This document shows, piece after piece, positions 25,501-33,265 of a DNA stretch of 64,000 nt (the stretch's first letter is position 1; every line of letters begins with the position of its first letter). This stretch comes from CBDEGU01 sp965238045 (lineage in GTDB: Bacteria > Acidobacteriota > Terriglobia > Bryobacterales > UBA6623). Position numbers and translations under genes: made by a program. The notes beneath the pieces are model-generated. The model did not search any database, was not told the DNA's origin, and was given only the letters and a program-made list of their open reading frames with translations. The stretch is from positions 28,041 through 92,040 of the forward strand of contig CBDEGU010000006.1 of assembly GCA_965238045.1 (NCBI GenBank). The letters are read 5' to 3'.

Positions 25501-25713
25501 ATCGGCTTCGGGCGAAAGAGCGTAGGGCTGCGATGGATCAGCCTGGCGTTTCTGCTACTGACTATTGGGAAGGTCTTTCTCTATGACCTGGGCGAACTCG
25601 AGGATCTCTATCGCGTCGCTTCGCTTGTGGGCCTGGCGTTGTCGCTGATTTTGGTTTCACTGGCCTATCAGCGGTTTGTGTTCGGCGCTCAGGGTTCGAA
25701 GGAGGGGCCATGA
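22594..25713 (+). CDS. DUF2339 domain-containing integral membrane protein
   Basis: 1039 residues. One N-terminal membrane segment (LLLLLYLAATGFAVVVWVGL) leads into a coiled-coil-like charged region (to about 70) and a Pro/Ala/Glu-rich linker (about 70-155). Then come WEQWVGVRGAAVLGGIVMAL and roughly 25 hydrophobic helices to the C-terminus, the DUF2339 architecture. The function is not established. The ATG at 22594 is chosen over the TTG at 22591 because AGGGA lies six bases before it. The stop overlaps the ATG of the DUF3999 gene (ATGA), a pairing found repeatedly for these two families, so the products probably work together in the envelope. Confidence 0.9.
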   Translation: MEALLLLLYLAATGFAVVVWVGLRRAKERATWNRTRNEQLRNELHATRAAFLGRIEKLEQELAERQSAEGAKPGPAAAEKAPAAAGPPETAAPDRVLDRAAVSAPADVSGLERPSSEPGSEPGQADEAEAVPAPPGQGPPSEPPVPPAAPPPASPPAAGIDWEQWVGVRGAAVLGGIVMALAAIMFLRYTIEHDLIPPIVRVTLGFAAGLGVIGASEQLRKRGYAWTANALAGGGIVILYTSTWAARALYELIGAGLGFGLMVLITAACGALSWRHRARLVAVLGLAGGFATPILMSTGRDNPIGLFGYVLLLDMGLLWLGRARRWPWLMALALLGTVFYEAGWVFGRMGPGRTLTGLVILGLFGLFFAFASRLQTTGSGSGEPDLTWRLSQAGGVLAPFVLALYFAGNSNLGVHLYPVAILLVILSAAACWLGRLQQMPLMATGAAAGSLGVVAVWLLRTRFTEALAWEASGICVALALVFHVFVELEQRRPAAGEAGLAAGRAMIASGGFLALLVLASVGEATPFWPWLAGWSALAALLVRQSAARGAGWLQAAASFGLGVGFSVFYFSHYTSSVFPAEALYFALVVVAALVFQLLAMRRGGTGGVGGGMSMAEIGAAVLPVTVLTFLVGESLDPHLAPMLYLATTMVLAFLVVLSATRMRSGGLYFAATLLLAFNHWIWTSESPWLWDRPETTVLALGLEFLAVVALSYWPFFAGRRLVGERWALYGAALAAPVWFFALRQLFEARFGDAAIGLLPVVLGVVSLGAAMKARQLGRPGDPERLRALAWFAAVALGFVSVAIPLQLDKQWITLGWALQGFAVTALWRRLDHPGLKYFGLALLGAVTIRLVANPELLLYQERSGWPIFNWLMYTYLVPAAALLGAARNLNGLEAERRRPAENFIYRGGYSTGAIVCVMAAIAVVFTWINLTIFDFYSTSRMLTISFERMAARDLTLSLAWALYALLLLGIGFGRKSVGLRWISLAFLLLTIGKVFLYDLGELEDLYRVASLVGLALSLILVSLAYQRFVFGAQGSKEGP

Positions 25714-27848
25714 TTGGTATCGAGCGCCGACTGGGGACCTCGCTGGCGCGGGCCGTGATGGTTCTGGGGCTGCTGGCCGCCGTGTTGCCGCTTGGCGCGC
25801 AGGGTCGGGCGCCGGAGCTGAAGACTTTGTTCACTAAGCAAGCACCGATCCGGGTGGCCTCCGAGCGGCTCTCGCGTCTGGAGCTGCCGCCCGAGGTGCT
25901 GGCCGAATGCCGTCCGGATCTCTCTGATTTGAGGGTGTTCGACGCGGCTGGCAACGAGGTGCCGTTTCTGGTCGACAGCGGCCTGGCGCCGGGCCGCGAG
26001 GCCACCATCAGCCGATCGTACGTGCTTGAGACCTCGGCGGTGACCCGCGGCGAGACGCGCCGGGAAACTGGACCGCCGATTTATCGGGAGACGTACGAAC
26101 TTGCCATTCCGCCGGAGATGGCGGCGGATGTCGAAGGAGGAAGCGAAGCGCGGGGCCCCTGGGATCTTGTGTTGCGGATTCGCCGCGGAAGTTACGTGCG
26201 CCGCGTGCGAGTGTCGGCGCGGCAGGCTGGTGGGCGCGAGGTTTCTCTTGTTGAGGAAGGCTCGATTTTTCGACTGACGAATCCGGTGCGGGAACGGACT
26301 CGCATCGCGCTTCCCCGTCTGGGCGGGGATGGTTTGATCGTCACTCTCGAAGGCGAGGACGGCGCATATCTCAATCCGGTCTTCCGGCTGGAGACCGCGC
26401 GTTCGTTTCAGGCCCGCGAGCAGGCCGTGGTGAGGCTAGAAGAGCTGGCGCGCCGCGAGTCGGACCGCCACACGGTGATCGAGTTGCGGCGGCCGGCCGG
26501 GCTGGTGCCGGGCTCGCTCCGCCTGGGCGCCGCCGACGTATCGTTTTCGCGCGTGGTGACGGTTTGGGACGAGGGGCGCGGTGGAGCGGATGGTTCTCTT
26601 GGCAGCAAACGCTTGTTTCGAGTCCGCGCGGCGGCGACGGTCGAGGATGTTTCGATTCCGTTGCGTCCAGCTCGCGGAGAGAGCCTGCGGGTGGTGATCG
26701 AGAATCTCGACAGCCCCGCTCTCAAGGAGTTGACCTTTCATGCCGTCGTGCAGCGCCCGGCTCTCGTATTCTCGCTGCGGCCAGGAACGGCGAATCAGCC
26801 GGCGGGCATGCTGCGCTTCGGAGGCAGTCGGGCTTTCCGACCGCGATATGATGTGGAAAACTTGGAGTCTGGGCGGCGGGGGCCGTCTTACGGCACGGGC
26901 GCTGAAGTGGCCGAGCAGCTTTGGGATCTGCCGCCAGCAACGCTCGGCGAAGTCGCGGTGAATCCAGACTTTGACGCGGCTCCGATTCTGGCTTTCGCGA
27001 TGCGTCCGGGGACGGAAATTGACTCGCGGCTTTACACGCACCGGCGGCGGTTGAGAGTCGCTGCGCCGTCCTCATCGGACGGTTTGTTCCGGCTGCGGCT
27101 GGATCTCGATGACCTGGCGAGCGCCCAACAGAGTTTGGCCGATTTACGGATTGTCGACGCGCAATCCCGGCAGTGGGCGTACTTGCTGGAGCGCGATGCC
27201 CGCCGGGTGGATCGGGCACTGACGGTGGAGCGGGAGCAGATCGAGGAAGGGGCCTCGGCTTATGAACTGCGCTTGCCGGCCTCGCCGCTGGTGCTCGATC
27301 AGATCTCGCTCGAAACCGGCGTTCCCTATTTTGATCGCGGATATAAACTCATCGCGACGGTGGGTGAGAGCGAGCGCACGGTGGCGCAAGGGCGCATGAG
27401 CCGGCGTGTGGGCGATCCGCGTCCGGTCAGAATCGGCTTCCCCGCGGTGCGCGCCGATGGGCTGCGGCTGGTGATCGACAATGGCGATGACGCGCCTCTT
27501 GACTTCGAGCGAATTTCCGGACGCTTTCCGGTTCCAGAGGCCTATTTCGCGGCCGTGCCGGGTGAGTATTCGCTGCTGCTCGGCAATCCCGAAGACACCG
27601 CGCCGCGGTATGAGTTGGCGAATGTGAAAGATGTAGTGCTGGCGGTTCGGAGCGCCGATGTGCGGGCGGCGCCGCTTGAGCCGAACCCGCGCTACAGCGC
27701 TACCGCCCGCATGGTTACCGAGTCCGGCGCGCAGCAGACGGCTCTGTGGGTGATTCTCGTGATCGCGGTTGTTTTTCTGGGGGGGCTCACTCTGAAGCTG
27801 GCGCGCAGCGATGAGGAAGAGCCGCCCGCTAGTAGTGACGCGGCTTGA
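25710..27848 (+). CDS. DUF3999 domain-containing protein
   Basis: 712 residues with an N-terminal signal peptide (VMVLGLLAAVLPLGAQG), a long beta-rich extracytoplasmic region (RLELPPEVLAECRPDLSDLR, then repeated FxFDxGxR-like beta segments) and one C-terminal membrane helix (LWVILVIAVVFLGGLTLKL) with a short acidic cytoplasmic tail. This is the DUF3999 layout. It is translationally coupled to the DUF2339 membrane protein. No catalytic motif is visible. A role as a carbohydrate-binding or assembly partner in the envelope is only a guess. Confidence 0.88.
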   Translation: MIGIERRLGTSLARAVMVLGLLAAVLPLGAQGRAPELKTLFTKQAPIRVASERLSRLELPPEVLAECRPDLSDLRVFDAAGNEVPFLVDSGLAPGREATISRSYVLETSAVTRGETRRETGPPIYRETYELAIPPEMAADVEGGSEARGPWDLVLRIRRGSYVRRVRVSARQAGGREVSLVEEGSIFRLTNPVRERTRIALPRLGGDGLIVTLEGEDGAYLNPVFRLETARSFQAREQAVVRLEELARRESDRHTVIELRRPAGLVPGSLRLGAADVSFSRVVTVWDEGRGGADGSLGSKRLFRVRAAATVEDVSIPLRPARGESLRVVIENLDSPALKELTFHAVVQRPALVFSLRPGTANQPAGMLRFGGSRAFRPRYDVENLESGRRGPSYGTGAEVAEQLWDLPPATLGEVAVNPDFDAAPILAFAMRPGTEIDSRLYTHRRRLRVAAPSSSDGLFRLRLDLDDLASAQQSLADLRIVDAQSRQWAYLLERDARRVDRALTVEREQIEEGASAYELRLPASPLVLDQISLETGVPYFDRGYKLIATVGESERTVAQGRMSRRVGDPRPVRIGFPAVRADGLRLVIDNGDDAPLDFERISGRFPVPEAYFAAVPGEYSLLLGNPEDTAPRYELANVKDVVLAVRSADVRAAPLEPNPRYSATARMVTESGAQQTALWVILVIAVVFLGGLTLKLARSDEEEPPASSDAA

Positions 27849-27886
27849 ACAGCGGCCCGGCAGAGGGTGGCGGGAGTCGGGCCGAG

Positions 27887-28453
27887 TTATGTTCCCGGTG
27901 GGCTTTTGCCGAGCTTGGTGAGAACTCTGGTGGCGACACGATCCGGGTAGCCGAAGGCGTCTCCCTGGCGAGCTTGCAGAGCTTCGACGGCGGGCCGCGC
28001 CTGATCGCCAAGGTCTTCGAGCGCATGCGCCGCGTGCAGGCGCGCCGGGCCGCTGGTTCCTCCTAGCTCTTGGATGAGGATCGGCAGACCGGCTTCCAGG
28101 TTTCCAGTTTTGCAGAGGGCGTGCGCGGCCCAAATTCTCACTTCCGGCGCATTATCGTTGAGAGCCTCTTGCATCCGTTCGGCCGCGGAGGTTGGCAAGG
28201 GTTGGATCCCGCCGAGTGCTCGTAGGGCCCAGTAGCGAACCGCGCGGTCCTCGTGAGTGGTGGCTTGTTCCAGGATCGGCACGGCGCGCGCTTGTTGCGG
28301 TGGCTCTAGCGTGGCGGCTCCGATGGCGCGGATGGCGGAGAGACGGTCGTGCCGGCCGGTGCTGGTGAGTTGCTGCTCCCAGGCGGAAAGTGGTTTACCG
28401 GCGAGTTCTGGCTCGGCGGGCGCGCAGCCGGTGATCGCGGCGGCGATAAGCAC
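27887..28453 (-). CDS. HEAT-repeat putative lipoprotein (start probably frameshifted in a poly-C tract)
   Basis: 188 residues of HEAT-like helical repeats: AIRAIGAATLEPPQQARAVP, then RAVRYWALRALGGIQPLP and PEVRIWAAHALCKTGNLEAG, ARLHAAHALEDLGDQARPAV. The N-terminus from GTG 28453 (MLIAAAITGCAP) has a lipobox ITGC but is too short to be an export signal. An ATG at 28497 followed by eight C would give a proper signal sequence (PLFPVVISVLIAAAITGC) if the C-run had nine bases. So either the run varies in length (phase variation) or the gene is frameshifted. Function unknown. Confidence 0.75.
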   Translation of the reverse strand: MLIAAAITGCAPAEPELAGKPLSAWEQQLTSTGRHDRLSAIRAIGAATLEPPQQARAVPILEQATTHEDRAVRYWALRALGGIQPLPTSAAERMQEALNDNAPEVRIWAAHALCKTGNLEAGLPILIQELGGTSGPARLHAAHALEDLGDQARPAVEALQARQGDAFGYPDRVATRVLTKLGKSPPGT

Positions 28454-28486
28454 GGAGATGACGACGGGGAAGAGGGGAATGGTGGA

Positions 28487-28494
28487 GGGGGGGG
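28487..28494. repeat. poly-G/C homopolymer tract of 8 at a start codon
   Basis: Eight G on the plus strand (eight C in the gene's sense) directly follow the ATG at 28497-28495. One more C would put that ATG in frame with the HEAT-repeat protein and create a normal lipoprotein signal. Confidence 0.9.
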
Positions 28495-28610
28495 CATGGT
28501 GAGTTTCGGTTAATAAGATAGCAAGCTGTTTGGTTTCGCGGGGTCGGCGTGTCGGCTCGGGTTGGGTGGGGCCGGTGATCTACTTCTTGGGCGAGCTGCT
28601 TTTTCGGTGG

Positions 28611-29954
28611 CTATTTCTTAGGCGGGGGGCGGCCGAAATATGTGAATGGCAGTTTGGCGTCTTTGGGGAAGGAATCCATTACTTCGCGCAGCCGTTCGCG
28701 GTGCTGGCTGATGGCCGGATCGTTGCTCGCCGACAGATCGTTCTGCTCGAATGGGTCGGCTCGCAGGTCATAGAATTCGCCGCTGTTGTGCATCTTGTAG
28801 CGCTTGTCGCGAACCACTCGCTTGGCTCCCCGCTGCGCATAGATCCATTTTCTCTTTTGGTTCTCGGCTGCTTCCCCCTTGAGTACTGGCACAAAAGAAC
28901 GGCCGTCGAGCGTAACGCCCTCGGGCAGATCGGCTTGGGCCAGATCGGCGAAGGTGGGTAGGATGTCGGAGAAATCGACTAGGTCGGTGGTGACGCGGCC
29001 CGGTTCAGCAAGACCGGGCGCCCGCACGATGAATGGCACGCGAATGCCGGCCTCAGTGAGCTGTCCCTTACCGCCCCGGACGGGCTGGCCGTTGAGGCGT
29101 CCGGTTAGGCGGCGGCCTGAACCGTTGTCGCAGGTGAAGATGATGACGGTTTGCTCACGAAGTCCGGCATCGTCGATGGCGGCGACGATGCGACCGACCA
29201 GGGCATCCACGTAGTCGACCATGCCGGGGTGGAGATCGGTTCCGGTGAGGGAGGTGTCTCGGTTGGCGGGCGTCGTGGTGAAGGGCGCGTGGGGCAGGAT
29301 CATGGGGAAGTAGACCAAAAAGGGCTGATCCCGGTGCCGCTGGATGAAGCCGGCCAGGAAGCCGGCGGCCAGATCGGGGCCGAATTTGCCCTCGTGCGTC
29401 TGGCGCCGTCCGTTGATTTGAAAGAACGGGTTCCAGTAGCGCTCGCCGCTGGGCGGGTTGCCGGTTTCATGACCGGTCCACATGGCATGTTCGTCGAAGC
29501 CGTGACGGGCGAGCGCGCGCGGGTGGCGGCGCAGGTCGTTGATCTGCCACTTACCGGCGATGGCGGTGGCGTATCCGGCCTTCTTGAGAACCCGTGCGAA
29601 TGTGATTTCTCGCCGCCAATCGAAATAGGCTTCACCCCAGCGTGGGGCGTCGTGATGGTCGGTCCAGCCGGTGCGGAAGGGGTAGCGTCCGGTGAGCAGT
29701 GCGTGGCGGGTGGGCGTGCAGATAGGCATGCTGTAGACGTTCTCGAAACGCACGCCCTCGGTGGCGAGCCGGTCAATATTGGGCGTCTTGTGCTCGGCGC
29801 CGTACGCGCTGATCCACTCGGGGCCCAGATCGTCGGCCATGATGAGGACGATATTGGGACGGGGTTCCGCGGCTGGCGGCGGGGAGCAAGCGGCGGCGAG
29901 CAGGAGGATGAGCGGGAATCTCAAGAAGGTGGCCCTCATGAGGCTGGCGGTCAT
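28611..29954 (-). CDS. sulfatase, lipoprotein type
   Basis: Type I sulfatase of 447 aa. A lipoprotein signal (FPLILLLAAAC, Cys23) is followed by metal ligands in NIVLIMADDLGPE (Asp41-42). The modification signature is CTPTRHALLTG (Cys79, to be converted to formylglycine), and TCDNGSGRRL supplies the late metal ligands. It hydrolyses a sulfate ester of unknown substrate outside the cytoplasm and needs a formylglycine-generating enzyme not seen in this window. The start overlaps the stop of the upstream sulfatase by four bases, so the two enzymes are co-translated. Confidence 0.93.
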   Translation of the reverse strand: MTASLMRATFLRFPLILLLAAACSPPPAAEPRPNIVLIMADDLGPEWISAYGAEHKTPNIDRLATEGVRFENVYSMPICTPTRHALLTGRYPFRTGWTDHHDAPRWGEAYFDWRREITFARVLKKAGYATAIAGKWQINDLRRHPRALARHGFDEHAMWTGHETGNPPSGERYWNPFFQINGRRQTHEGKFGPDLAAGFLAGFIQRHRDQPFLVYFPMILPHAPFTTTPANRDTSLTGTDLHPGMVDYVDALVGRIVAAIDDAGLREQTVIIFTCDNGSGRRLTGRLNGQPVRGGKGQLTEAGIRVPFIVRAPGLAEPGRVTTDLVDFSDILPTFADLAQADLPEGVTLDGRSFVPVLKGEAAENQKRKWIYAQRGAKRVVRDKRYKMHNSGEFYDLRADPFEQNDLSASNDPAISQHRERLREVMDSFPKDAKLPFTYFGRPPPKK

Positions 29955-31522
29955 GAAACTTGCACGCGGGCCTTGGCGGCCAAGGCGCGCGCTTGGCCCT
30001 TGCCCATCCGTCTTTGGAGCATGGCGGCGAGTTCGTCCTCGCTCATCTGACGGGCGAAATCGGCTAGCATGCGCTCCTGGGTGGCGAAGCCCCGCCGGGT
30101 GACTTCGTCCGGATCGACTTCGTTGTGGAGGATGTCGCTGAGTTCGTCGCGCACGCTTTTCGCGGATGGGTCGTCGATGTGATTGTTAAATTCGCCGGGA
30201 TCTTCATTGACGTTGAACAACAGATGATCGTGCCAGGTGAAGTGGATGTATTTCCAGTCGCCTTTGCGGATCATGAAGCCGCCCGCCGTGTTGCCCTCGG
30301 AATGGGACTCGCTGTAGGCGAAACCGGGATGAGGGCCCGGTGAGCCGTCGCCGATCATCGTGCGCAGCGAGTGTCCGCGCAGGCCAGTCTGGCCTACAGC
30401 GCCGGCCCAATCGAGCATGGTGGCGATGAGATCGACATGGGCCACGGGGGTATCGATGGTCTTGCCTTGCGGCAGGGCCGCTCCAGCGATGATCAGGGGG
30501 ACTCGGGCGGCGTTGTCGTAAAGATTGTTCTTGTACCAGAGGCCGTGGTCGCCCAGCGCCTCACCATGGTCGGAGGTGTAGATGAACACGGTATGGGCGA
30601 GTTGGTTCGTCTTTTCGAGTTCATCCCACAACTGCCCGATGTATTCATCCAGCTCGCTGATCATGCCGTAGTAGCCGGCGCGGGCGCGGCGAATGCGGTT
30701 TTCTGGGATGGGCGTGGCGATGCGCTTGAAGTGACGGAGTTCCTGGAAGACCAGGTGCTGGTTTTCTAGGTAGTCGTCTGGGATGCGGGGCAGGTCGATC
30801 TTCTCGCGGGGATAGAGGTCCCAGTACTTCTTGAGGGCGACGAACTTGGGATGCGGCTGGGTGAAGCCGACGAAATGCACCCAGGGCTTGCCGGCTTTGG
30901 GCGCCTCGCCGCGGAGGAATTCCAGCGCGGTCTCGGCTAGTGAGGCGTCGGCATGGCGATTGTCGCGCGGCCGGCCGTTTACATTGGCGCGCTCGCCGAC
31001 TCGGTAGGCCACCGGCCGCCGGAATAGGGAGGTGATATCGGGGTTCTTGCGATGGCCGTGGCTGGTCTTGATTTCGCGGAAACCCATGTCGAAATCAGGA
31101 TTGAGGTCGAGCTTGCCGGTGGCGCGGGTTTCGTAGCCGGAGCGGCGAAGGAGAGTGCCCCAAGTGGGATGCGAGCCGTCCCAGACCGTCGAATTGCAAA
31201 ACGAGTTGCAGTCGGAGGGGTACATGCCGGTCATCATGGAGGCACGGCCAGGCACGCAAACCGGGCTGCCGCAATAGGCATTGCTGAATACCACTCCTTG
31301 CCGCGCGATGCGGTCGAGGTTCGGCGTCTGGACGAGCGGATGGCCGGCGTAGCCGGTGTATTTATAGCTGTGCTGATCGGAGCAGATGAAAACGATATTC
31401 GGTTTCGATCCGGATTTTGGCCCAGCCTTGGGGGCGCCAGCGCCGGCGGACGAGGTTAGCGCGGCCGCGCCCAGCCCGGCGGCGAGGTTGCGGCTGAATT
31501 CTCTTCTCGTTCGGTTGGCCAT
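29951..31522 (-). CDS. sulfatase with Tat signal peptide
   Basis: 523 residues. A twin-arginine signal (TRREFSRNLAAGLGAAALTS) is followed by NIVFICSDQHSYKYTG and the sulfatase signature CVPGRASMMTGMYP (Cys89 as formylglycine). Later metal and substrate residues are TSDHGEALGDHG and GDWKYIHFTWHDH. The layout resembles choline-sulfatase and polysaccharide sulfatases. It is exported folded by Tat, whereas the coupled partner is a Sec lipoprotein. The gene leads a two-sulfatase operon. Substrate not deducible. Confidence 0.93.
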   Translation of the reverse strand: MANRTRREFSRNLAAGLGAAALTSSAGAGAPKAGPKSGSKPNIVFICSDQHSYKYTGYAGHPLVQTPNLDRIARQGVVFSNAYCGSPVCVPGRASMMTGMYPSDCNSFCNSTVWDGSHPTWGTLLRRSGYETRATGKLDLNPDFDMGFREIKTSHGHRKNPDITSLFRRPVAYRVGERANVNGRPRDNRHADASLAETALEFLRGEAPKAGKPWVHFVGFTQPHPKFVALKKYWDLYPREKIDLPRIPDDYLENQHLVFQELRHFKRIATPIPENRIRRARAGYYGMISELDEYIGQLWDELEKTNQLAHTVFIYTSDHGEALGDHGLWYKNNLYDNAARVPLIIAGAALPQGKTIDTPVAHVDLIATMLDWAGAVGQTGLRGHSLRTMIGDGSPGPHPGFAYSESHSEGNTAGGFMIRKGDWKYIHFTWHDHLLFNVNEDPGEFNNHIDDPSAKSVRDELSDILHNEVDPDEVTRRGFATQERMLADFARQMSEDELAAMLQRRMGKGQARALAAKARVQVS

Positions 31523-31570
31523 GGGATCTTGTTAACAACGGCCTGGCTTGTTCGCCGCGAAGGGACTCGA

Positions 31571-31756
31571 CTAGGAGTCGCCGATATCTCGCCCCTTCCC
31601 CTCGAAGCGGTAGCAGGAGAGGATGAACCAGACGACGGTTGCCAGCACAAGAAAGCAGATTACTTTGACCGCTGCCGGACTGGAGTGGAAGGTATAGATC
31701 GCGCCCGTGGCGGCGGAAGTGAACTGTTCCCAGGTCGAGATAGGGCTTGTATTCAT
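31571..31756 (-). CDS. hypothetical small membrane protein
   Basis: 61 residues with a single membrane segment (VKVICFLVLATVVWFILSCY) flanked by an N-terminal polar part and a basic tail (RFEGKGRDIGDS). No clear ribosome-binding site precedes the ATG. It lies between the ammonium transporter gene (64 bp upstream) and the sulfatase operon, on the same strand. It could be a real single-pass protein or chance; I do not recognise it. Confidence 0.45.
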   Translation of the reverse strand: MNTSPISTWEQFTSAATGAIYTFHSSPAAVKVICFLVLATVVWFILSCYRFEGKGRDIGDS

Positions 31757-31819
31757 GGCGCAGTAATCATGGCACGGGATCTCCGCGTGAAGAGTGATGC
31801 GAGTGAACGGGCAAAAACT

Positions 31820-33109
31820 TCATCTGTCGTTTGCGTGAATCATAGCACCATCGGGTACGACGCCCTCAATGCCAAGCTCGGCGAGATCGAGACCCAGGCG
31901 CTCATCTTGCTCGCTGACGCGCAATAGGTTCCCTTTCTTCAGCGCCAGGCTGAGCAGATAGCCCGGCACAAAACCCAGGCTCGCCATGACGGCCATGCCG
32001 AGCAGTTGCGCGCCGAGCGATGTCGTAAGCTGATGCTGCGGGTAGCCGCTGGCGAAGAGTCCCATGGCGAGCATCGACCACATCCCCGCTCCGCCGTGAA
32101 CGGCGAATGCGCCGACGGCGTCGTCAACGCCCTTGCGTTCGAGAAAGTTGCCGAGCCGGACGGCGATGATCGCGCCGGCAAAGCCGATCAGATAACCGAG
32201 AGCCGGATGGTAGACGTCCACGCCCGAGGCGATGGAAATCATGCCGGCCAGCCCGCCGCTGATCGTCCAGTAGGGCTCGCCTCGCGAGGCTACGAACGCG
32301 CCCATGACCCCGCCGGCAAAGCCCATGGTGACCGTAAAGGCGACGGAGCTGAGGGTCATCGGCGTGAGATAGATGCTCAGCCACGGTCCGCCGGGCTGAA
32401 AGACAGCGCAGGCCGCATAGAAGGCGTAGAAGCCGCAGAAGATCAGCATCAGCCCCAGCATGGTCAGGGGCAGGTTGTGCGGGAGAATGACGCGCGGGTT
32501 ACCTTGGTCGTCATATTTGCCGAGGCGCGGGCCGAGATTGAGCAACACCCCGAGAGTGAAAAACGCCGCGACCGTATGCACGCAGCCGCCCGCGCCCCAA
32601 TCGTGAAAACCGAACTTCGTATATAACCAGCCTCCCTCGCTCCATCCCCAGGCGGCGGCTAAAATCCAAACGACCGACCCGAGGACTGTCGCCAGGAAGA
32701 GATAAGCGCCGAGATGAATGCGTTCGACCACCGCGCCCGACATGATCGACGCGGTCGTAAATGAGAACAGCAGGAAAGCGAACCAGAAAACGCCCATGAG
32801 GTTGTCTTGAAGGTTCGGCCCCATGTGGGCGCTCCAGGGCAGCGCCGCGCTGGCGGCTTCGCTTGCGACGGGCAGAATTCCTTGGGGAAAGGCGTAGTAG
32901 ATCCACCAGCCGAATAAGAAGAACGTGGGCGTCACGACCGCGCATGTGAGCAAGTTCTTCATCATCGTCATCAAGACGTTCTTGCGCCGCGTTACGCCCG
33001 CTTCATAGGCCATGAACCCGGCGTGAATCAGCCACATCAGAACCCCGGTCCAGAAATAGAAGGTCTCGATCGTCTTGTTGGCGAATAGCTGGATGTCTTG
33101 CGGGCTCAC
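31820..33109 (-). CDS. amt: ammonium transporter (Amt family)
   Basis: Ammonium channel/transporter of 429 aa with 11 expected membrane helices. Typical segments are MWLIHAGFMAYEAGVTRRKN, LFGWWIYY, FSFTTASIMSGAVVERI, the first pore His in DWGAGGCVHTVAAFF and the second in GAFAVHGGAGMWSM. The start is a GTG with GGGAGGG upstream. No glnK/glnB regulator is adjacent, unlike in many bacteria. The DWGAGGCVH variant differs from the usual DFAGGxVVH, which puts it in a divergent subfamily. Confidence 0.94.
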   Translation of the reverse strand: MSPQDIQLFANKTIETFYFWTGVLMWLIHAGFMAYEAGVTRRKNVLMTMMKNLLTCAVVTPTFFLFGWWIYYAFPQGILPVASEAASAALPWSAHMGPNLQDNLMGVFWFAFLLFSFTTASIMSGAVVERIHLGAYLFLATVLGSVVWILAAAWGWSEGGWLYTKFGFHDWGAGGCVHTVAAFFTLGVLLNLGPRLGKYDDQGNPRVILPHNLPLTMLGLMLIFCGFYAFYAACAVFQPGGPWLSIYLTPMTLSSVAFTVTMGFAGGVMGAFVASRGEPYWTISGGLAGMISIASGVDVYHPALGYLIGFAGAIIAVRLGNFLERKGVDDAVGAFAVHGGAGMWSMLAMGLFASGYPQHQLTTSLGAQLLGMAVMASLGFVPGYLLSLALKKGNLLRVSEQDERLGLDLAELGIEGVVPDGAMIHANDR

Positions 33110-33265
33110 TCTGGCTGGCCCTCCCGGCGGTGGCAGTCGGTAGTTTCCCGCGGCCGCTTCGGCGAGCTACCATCATAGGCTTGCGGGGTGAGCGCTGCAA
33201 GGTTGTGCTGGCGCGGATAAGATAACCGCAGGAGATTCGCCGGTCAGCGCAACCGGCTCGTGCCT

